A stretch of DNA of 64,000 bases from an uncultured Sphingomonas sp. (GTDB lineage: Bacteria > Pseudomonadota > Alphaproteobacteria > Sphingomonadales > Sphingomonadaceae): assembly GCF_934560975.1 (NCBI RefSeq), contig NZ_CAKTFO010000012.1, positions 1 through 64,000 of the forward strand. Direction: 5' to 3'. The notes under the pieces are model-generated. The model did not search any database. It had not been told where the DNA came from and saw nothing but the letters and a program-made list of their open reading frames with translations. Below, one piece after another: positions 60,928 to 64,000 of the stretch. The first letter of the stretch is position 1. The number at the start of each line of letters is the position of its first letter. The translations under genes and the position numbers were made by a program.

Positions 60928-63402
60928 GTGACGTTCACCCTACCCCATGTCTCCCTTGATCGCAGCCGGTTTCGCGCCTTGTTTGCGCGGCGCTGGGTCA
61001 AGTGGTTGCTGGCGCTGCTGGTCGCCCTTGTCCTGGCCTATGCGTTGTTGTGGACCATCTTCCTGCGCGGCCTGCCGTCCGCTTCGGCGCTGTTGAACTA
61101 CGAGCCGCCGCTGCCGACCAACGTGCGCGCGATCGACGGCACGCCGGTCTACAGCTTCGCGCGGGAACGGCGGGTCGAGCTCGCCTATGACGAACTGCCT
61201 CCCCGCCTGGTGCAAGCCTTCATCTCGGCCGAGGACAAGGACTTCTTCAGCCATCACGGCATCGACGTGCTCGCCTTCATGAACGGCGTGTACGAATACC
61301 TTACCAAGATGGGCACGGGCGAGCGGGCGCGTGGCGGATCGACCATTACGCAGCAGGTCGCCAAGAACCTGCTGCTCGGCGACGAATATTCGCCCAGCCG
61401 CAAGATCCGCGAGGCCGCTTTGGCGATGCGGATCGAAGGGGCGCTGACCAAGCAGCAGATCCTGGAGCTATACCTCAACCAGATCTTCCTGGGTCGCAAC
61501 GCTTATGGGGTGGAGGCGGCGGCGCGCGCCTATTTCGGCAAGGATGCCGGCGCCCTGACCCTGCCCGAAGTCGCCTATCTCGCCGCCCTTCCCAAGGCGC
61601 CAGCCAATTACGATCCGGATCGTCACGCCGATCGCGCGTTGACCCGCCGCGCTTATGTGCTGCGCGAGATGCTGGCCAACGGCTATATCACTCCGGCGGA
61701 GCAGCAATCCGCCACGGACGCGCCGCTCGGCACGGTGGATCGCTCCAACGCACGGCGCGATGCGGAAAAGCCGTTTGAAGGCCATTATATGGAGGAGGTG
61801 CGGCGCGAGCTGCTATCCAAATACGGCACGGACGACAGGAACGGGCGCAACAGCGTCTATGCTGGCGGCCTGTGGGTGCGAACCTCGCTCGACCCCAAGG
61901 CACAGCAGGCGGTGGAGAAAGCGTTGCGAGACGGGCTGGTCCGGTACGAGGCCGCCATGGGCTGGCGTGGACGGTCGAGCCAGATCGATACCGGCCCGGG
62001 CTGGCCACGCCGGCTCGCGGCGTTGAACCTGGACGTCGATTATGGCGGCTGGCGGCCGGCGGTGATCCTGTCCAGGAGCGCGTCGCAGGCGGAACTGGGC
62101 TTTGCCGACAACAGCCGCGGGACACTCCAGCCGTGGGGTGCGGCCGCGCCGAAGCGCGGGGTCGGCGGTCGCGCCTTTGACTTCCTGCGCGCGGGCGACG
62201 TTGTGATGGTGGCGCCGGCGGGCAACGGCTGGGCCTTGCGCTCCGTGCCGCTCGTCTCGGGCGGAATGGTCGCGGAAAATCCGCATACGGGGCAGGTGCT
62301 GGCGATGATGGGCGGGTTCGATCCGCACCATGCCTTCAATCGTGCGACACAGGCGCTGCGCCAGCCGGGATCGTCGTTCAAGCCGTTGGTTTATTCGGCG
62401 GCTTTGGACAGTGGCATGACCCCGGCCTCGATCATCGTCGACGGGCCGTTCTGCGTGTTCCAGACCGCGCAGCTCGGCACCAAATGCTTCCGCAACTTCT
62501 CGGGCGGCTATGCCGGTCCGCAGACCATGCGCTGGGGCGTGGAGCAGTCGCGCAACCTGATGACGGTACGCGCCGCCAGCCAGGCGGGCATGGGCAAGGT
62601 GGTGGCGCTGGCCAAGCGGATGGGCGTAGGCGATTACCCACCCTATATCGCCTATTCGCTGGGTGCGGGTGAAACCACCGTGCTGCGGATGGTGAATGCT
62701 TTTTCCATGCTCGCCAATCAGGGCCGCTCCTTGAAGCCGACGGTGATCGACTTCGTTCAGGATCGCGCCGGCAAGGTCATCTGGAAGGCGGATAACCGTC
62801 CCTGCGAAGGCTGCAATGCCAAGGACTGGAATGGCGGCCCGATGCCGCGCCCGCGGCCCCGCTCGGCCCAGGTGATGGATGCCCTGACCGCCTATCAGAT
62901 GGTCCATATCATGGAGGGCGTGGTCCAGCGCGGCACTGCCACCGTGCTGCGCGATCTGGGCCGGCCCTTGTTCGGCAAGACCGGGACCAATACCGGCCCG
63001 ACCAACGTCTGGTTCGTGGGCGGATCGCAGGATCTCGTCGCCGGGGTCTATATCGGCTATGACAAGCCGCGCGCCATGGGCGGCTTTGCCCAGGGCGGCA
63101 CCATCGCCGCGCCGATCTTCCGCCAGTTCGCGCAGGTGGCGATGAAGGACGTGCCGGTGGTGCCGTTCCGCGCCCCGCCCGGCATCCGCATGGTGCGGAT
63201 CGATCGGCGCAGCGGCAAGAAGGTGTTCGGCGGCTGGCCCAGCAATGACGAATACAAGCCCGCGATCATTTGGGAAGCGTTCAAGCCGGAGAGCGAGCCC
63301 CGCCGCGCCGTGAGCAAGCAGGAACTGGTCGCCGCGCAGAAGCCGCGTCCCGCGATCCGCAGCGACAGCGACTTCTTGCAGGCGCAGGGGGGTATTTACT
63401 AA
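60928..63402 (+). CDS. mrcA: Penicillin-binding protein 1A (bifunctional peptidoglycan synthase)
   Basis: An 824-residue class A PBP polymerising and crosslinking peptidoglycan. After one membrane helix (WLLALLVALVLAYALLWTIF) comes the GT51 glycosyltransferase with AEDKDFFSHHGID, GGSTITQQVAKN and RKIREAALAMRIE, then an OB-like insert and a transpeptidase with the serine in QPGSSFKPL (near residue 482), QSRN as the SxN motif and FGKTGTN as KTG (near 685). The start is GTG 60928. It is flanked by amiC and prfB, an order common in Alphaproteobacteria. A strong hairpin follows the stop. Confidence 0.95.
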   Translation: MTFTLPHVSLDRSRFRALFARRWVKWLLALLVALVLAYALLWTIFLRGLPSASALLNYEPPLPTNVRAIDGTPVYSFARERRVELAYDELPPRLVQAFISAEDKDFFSHHGIDVLAFMNGVYEYLTKMGTGERARGGSTITQQVAKNLLLGDEYSPSRKIREAALAMRIEGALTKQQILELYLNQIFLGRNAYGVEAAARAYFGKDAGALTLPEVAYLAALPKAPANYDPDRHADRALTRRAYVLREMLANGYITPAEQQSATDAPLGTVDRSNARRDAEKPFEGHYMEEVRRELLSKYGTDDRNGRNSVYAGGLWVRTSLDPKAQQAVEKALRDGLVRYEAAMGWRGRSSQIDTGPGWPRRLAALNLDVDYGGWRPAVILSRSASQAELGFADNSRGTLQPWGAAAPKRGVGGRAFDFLRAGDVVMVAPAGNGWALRSVPLVSGGMVAENPHTGQVLAMMGGFDPHHAFNRATQALRQPGSSFKPLVYSAALDSGMTPASIIVDGPFCVFQTAQLGTKCFRNFSGGYAGPQTMRWGVEQSRNLMTVRAASQAGMGKVVALAKRMGVGDYPPYIAYSLGAGETTVLRMVNAFSMLANQGRSLKPTVIDFVQDRAGKVIWKADNRPCEGCNAKDWNGGPMPRPRPRSAQVMDALTAYQMVHIMEGVVQRGTATVLRDLGRPLFGKTGTNTGPTNVWFVGGSQDLVAGVYIGYDKPRAMGGFAQGGTIAAPIFRQFAQVAMKDVPVVPFRAPPGIRMVRIDRRSGKKVFGGWPSNDEYKPAIIWEAFKPESEPRRAVSKQELVAAQKPRPAIRSDSDFLQAQGGIY

Positions 63403-63426
63403 CTTCCCTCCCTGAACCCTATTCAG

Positions 63427-63463
63427 CCGATCGAAGGACGCGTGTGATGCGGGCTTCGATCGG
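63427..63463 (+). terminator. Terminator-like hairpin after mrcA
   Basis: A 10-base perfect stem CCGATCGAAG (63427-63436) / CTTCGATCGG (63454-63463) with a 17-base loop, 24 bases after the mrcA stop. No T run follows. Confidence 0.5.
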
Positions 63464-63536
63464 GAGCCCCCCTTCGACACGCCATCCCGCCACGGGCTTG
63501 ATGGCCGGATCGAACGAACGAGACAGAGGACATCCC

Positions 63537-64000
63537 ATGCGCGCTGAAGCGCAAGCCTATATCGACCAGATCGACGCCGCTTTGGCCCTGGTCCGCCGCT
63601 TCCTGGATTGGGATCGCGCCGTGCGCCGGCTCGACGAGCTGAATGCGCGTGTCGAGGATCCCAAGCTGTGGGACGATCCCAAGCAGGCGCAGAGCGTGAT
63701 GCAGGAGCGCCGCCGCCTGGACGAGGCGATCGCCGCCGTCACCACCATCGAAGGCGAGCGCAGCGACACGGTCGAATTGATGGAGATGGCGGAGGCGGAG
63801 GGTGACGAATCTCTCGTCGACGACGCGGTCAGCACCCTTGCCGAACTGTCCGCCCGCGCGGAGCGGGACAAGGTCAAGGCGCTGCTTGCCGGTGAGGCGG
63901 ACTCGAACGACACTTATGTCGAGATCAACTCGGGCGCCGGCGGCACGGAGAGTCAGGATTGGGCCGAGATGCTGCAGCGCATGTATACGCGCTGGGCGGA
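63537..64000 (+). CDS. prfB: Peptide chain release factor 2, N-terminal part (cut by window edge)
   Basis: RF2 ends translation at UGA and UAA codons. The first 154 codons are present: a helical domain 1 (FLDWDRAVRRLDELNARVED, KLWDDPKQAQSVMQERRRL) and then the start of domain 2 with YVEINSGAGGTESQDWAEML just before the GGQ domain, which lies beyond the window. AGAGGA lies six bases before the ATG. The frame is continuous across the site where many bacteria have a UGA-dependent +1 frameshift (CGC CGC TTC CTG GAT here), so autoregulation by frameshifting is absent. Confidence 0.95.
   Translation, partial: MRAEAQAYIDQIDAALALVRRFLDWDRAVRRLDELNARVEDPKLWDDPKQAQSVMQERRRLDEAIAAVTTIEGERSDTVELMEMAEAEGDESLVDDAVSTLAELSARAERDKVKALLAGEADSNDTYVEINSGAGGTESQDWAEMLQRMYTRWA

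Noticed and set aside
61813..63480. 555-codon minus-strand frame over mrcA
   Set aside because: Antisense shadow of the PBP1A gene, histidine/arginine-rich nonsense composition.

Overview
The window is GC-rich (clearly above 60% by eye), densely coded DNA from a Gram-negative alphaproteobacterium, most likely a sphingomonad (Sphingomonas or a near relative). This rests on the sphingan-type exopolysaccharide genes (an rmlCBDA block, SpsB-like and Wza/Wzc-like proteins, an AtrB/AtrD-like type I exporter), an exosortase V/EpsI pair, an RNase E with an acidic insert in its S1 domain, and the core order M48 peptidase - rne <-> amiC - mrcA - prfB. No rRNA, tRNA, CRISPR array, IS element or phage gene was seen.

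Layout. 1-4.5 kb: the edge of an unknown gene, a TpsB/ShlB outer-membrane transporter, an unusual protein joining a CDP-glycerol-transferase-like glycosyltransferase to an anti-sigma-factor-like periplasmic domain, and a small secreted protein. 4.5-5.1 kb: decayed DNA with the first 34 codons of a NasT-like regulator. 5.1-9.7 kb: a TonB-dependent receptor and a CehA/McbA-type PHP metallohydrolase. 9.9-12.1 kb: ahpCF, with a hairpin between the genes and an inverted repeat upstream. 12.4-15.5 kb: a large secreted protein of unknown function and a decayed CHASE hybrid-kinase gene. 15.5-20.8 kb: a GH18-deacetylase-GT2 protein and glmS. 20.8-23.7 kb: a small CxxCxC protein, then an overlapping PDZ / response regulator / histidine kinase operon. 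23.7-32.6 kb: an OYE-type reductase with an SDR, a glycoside hydrolase locus (GH43, GH3, GH97) and msrA.

32.7-54.6 kb is the main accessory region, an exopolysaccharide assembly and secretion locus. It supplies UDP-glucuronate (ugd) and dTDP-rhamnose (rmlCBDA), starts the lipid-linked repeat (SpsB-like transferase), and controls length and export (Wza-like lipoprotein-size protein, beta-barrel, Wzz-like protein, BY-kinase). It also holds exosortase V, EpsI, an EpsD-like foldase, a TPR lipoprotein, a secreted RTX protein with a glycosidase-like front end, and a type I ABC/HlyD exporter likely to carry the RTX protein. The chain-building glycosyltransferases, Wzx and Wzy are absent from the window.

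54.7-64 kb is conserved core: DsbA-like thiol oxidoreductase, M48 peptidase with TPRs, RNase E, then divergently amiC, PBP1A and the start of prfB, whose reading frame is continuous with no programmed frameshift.
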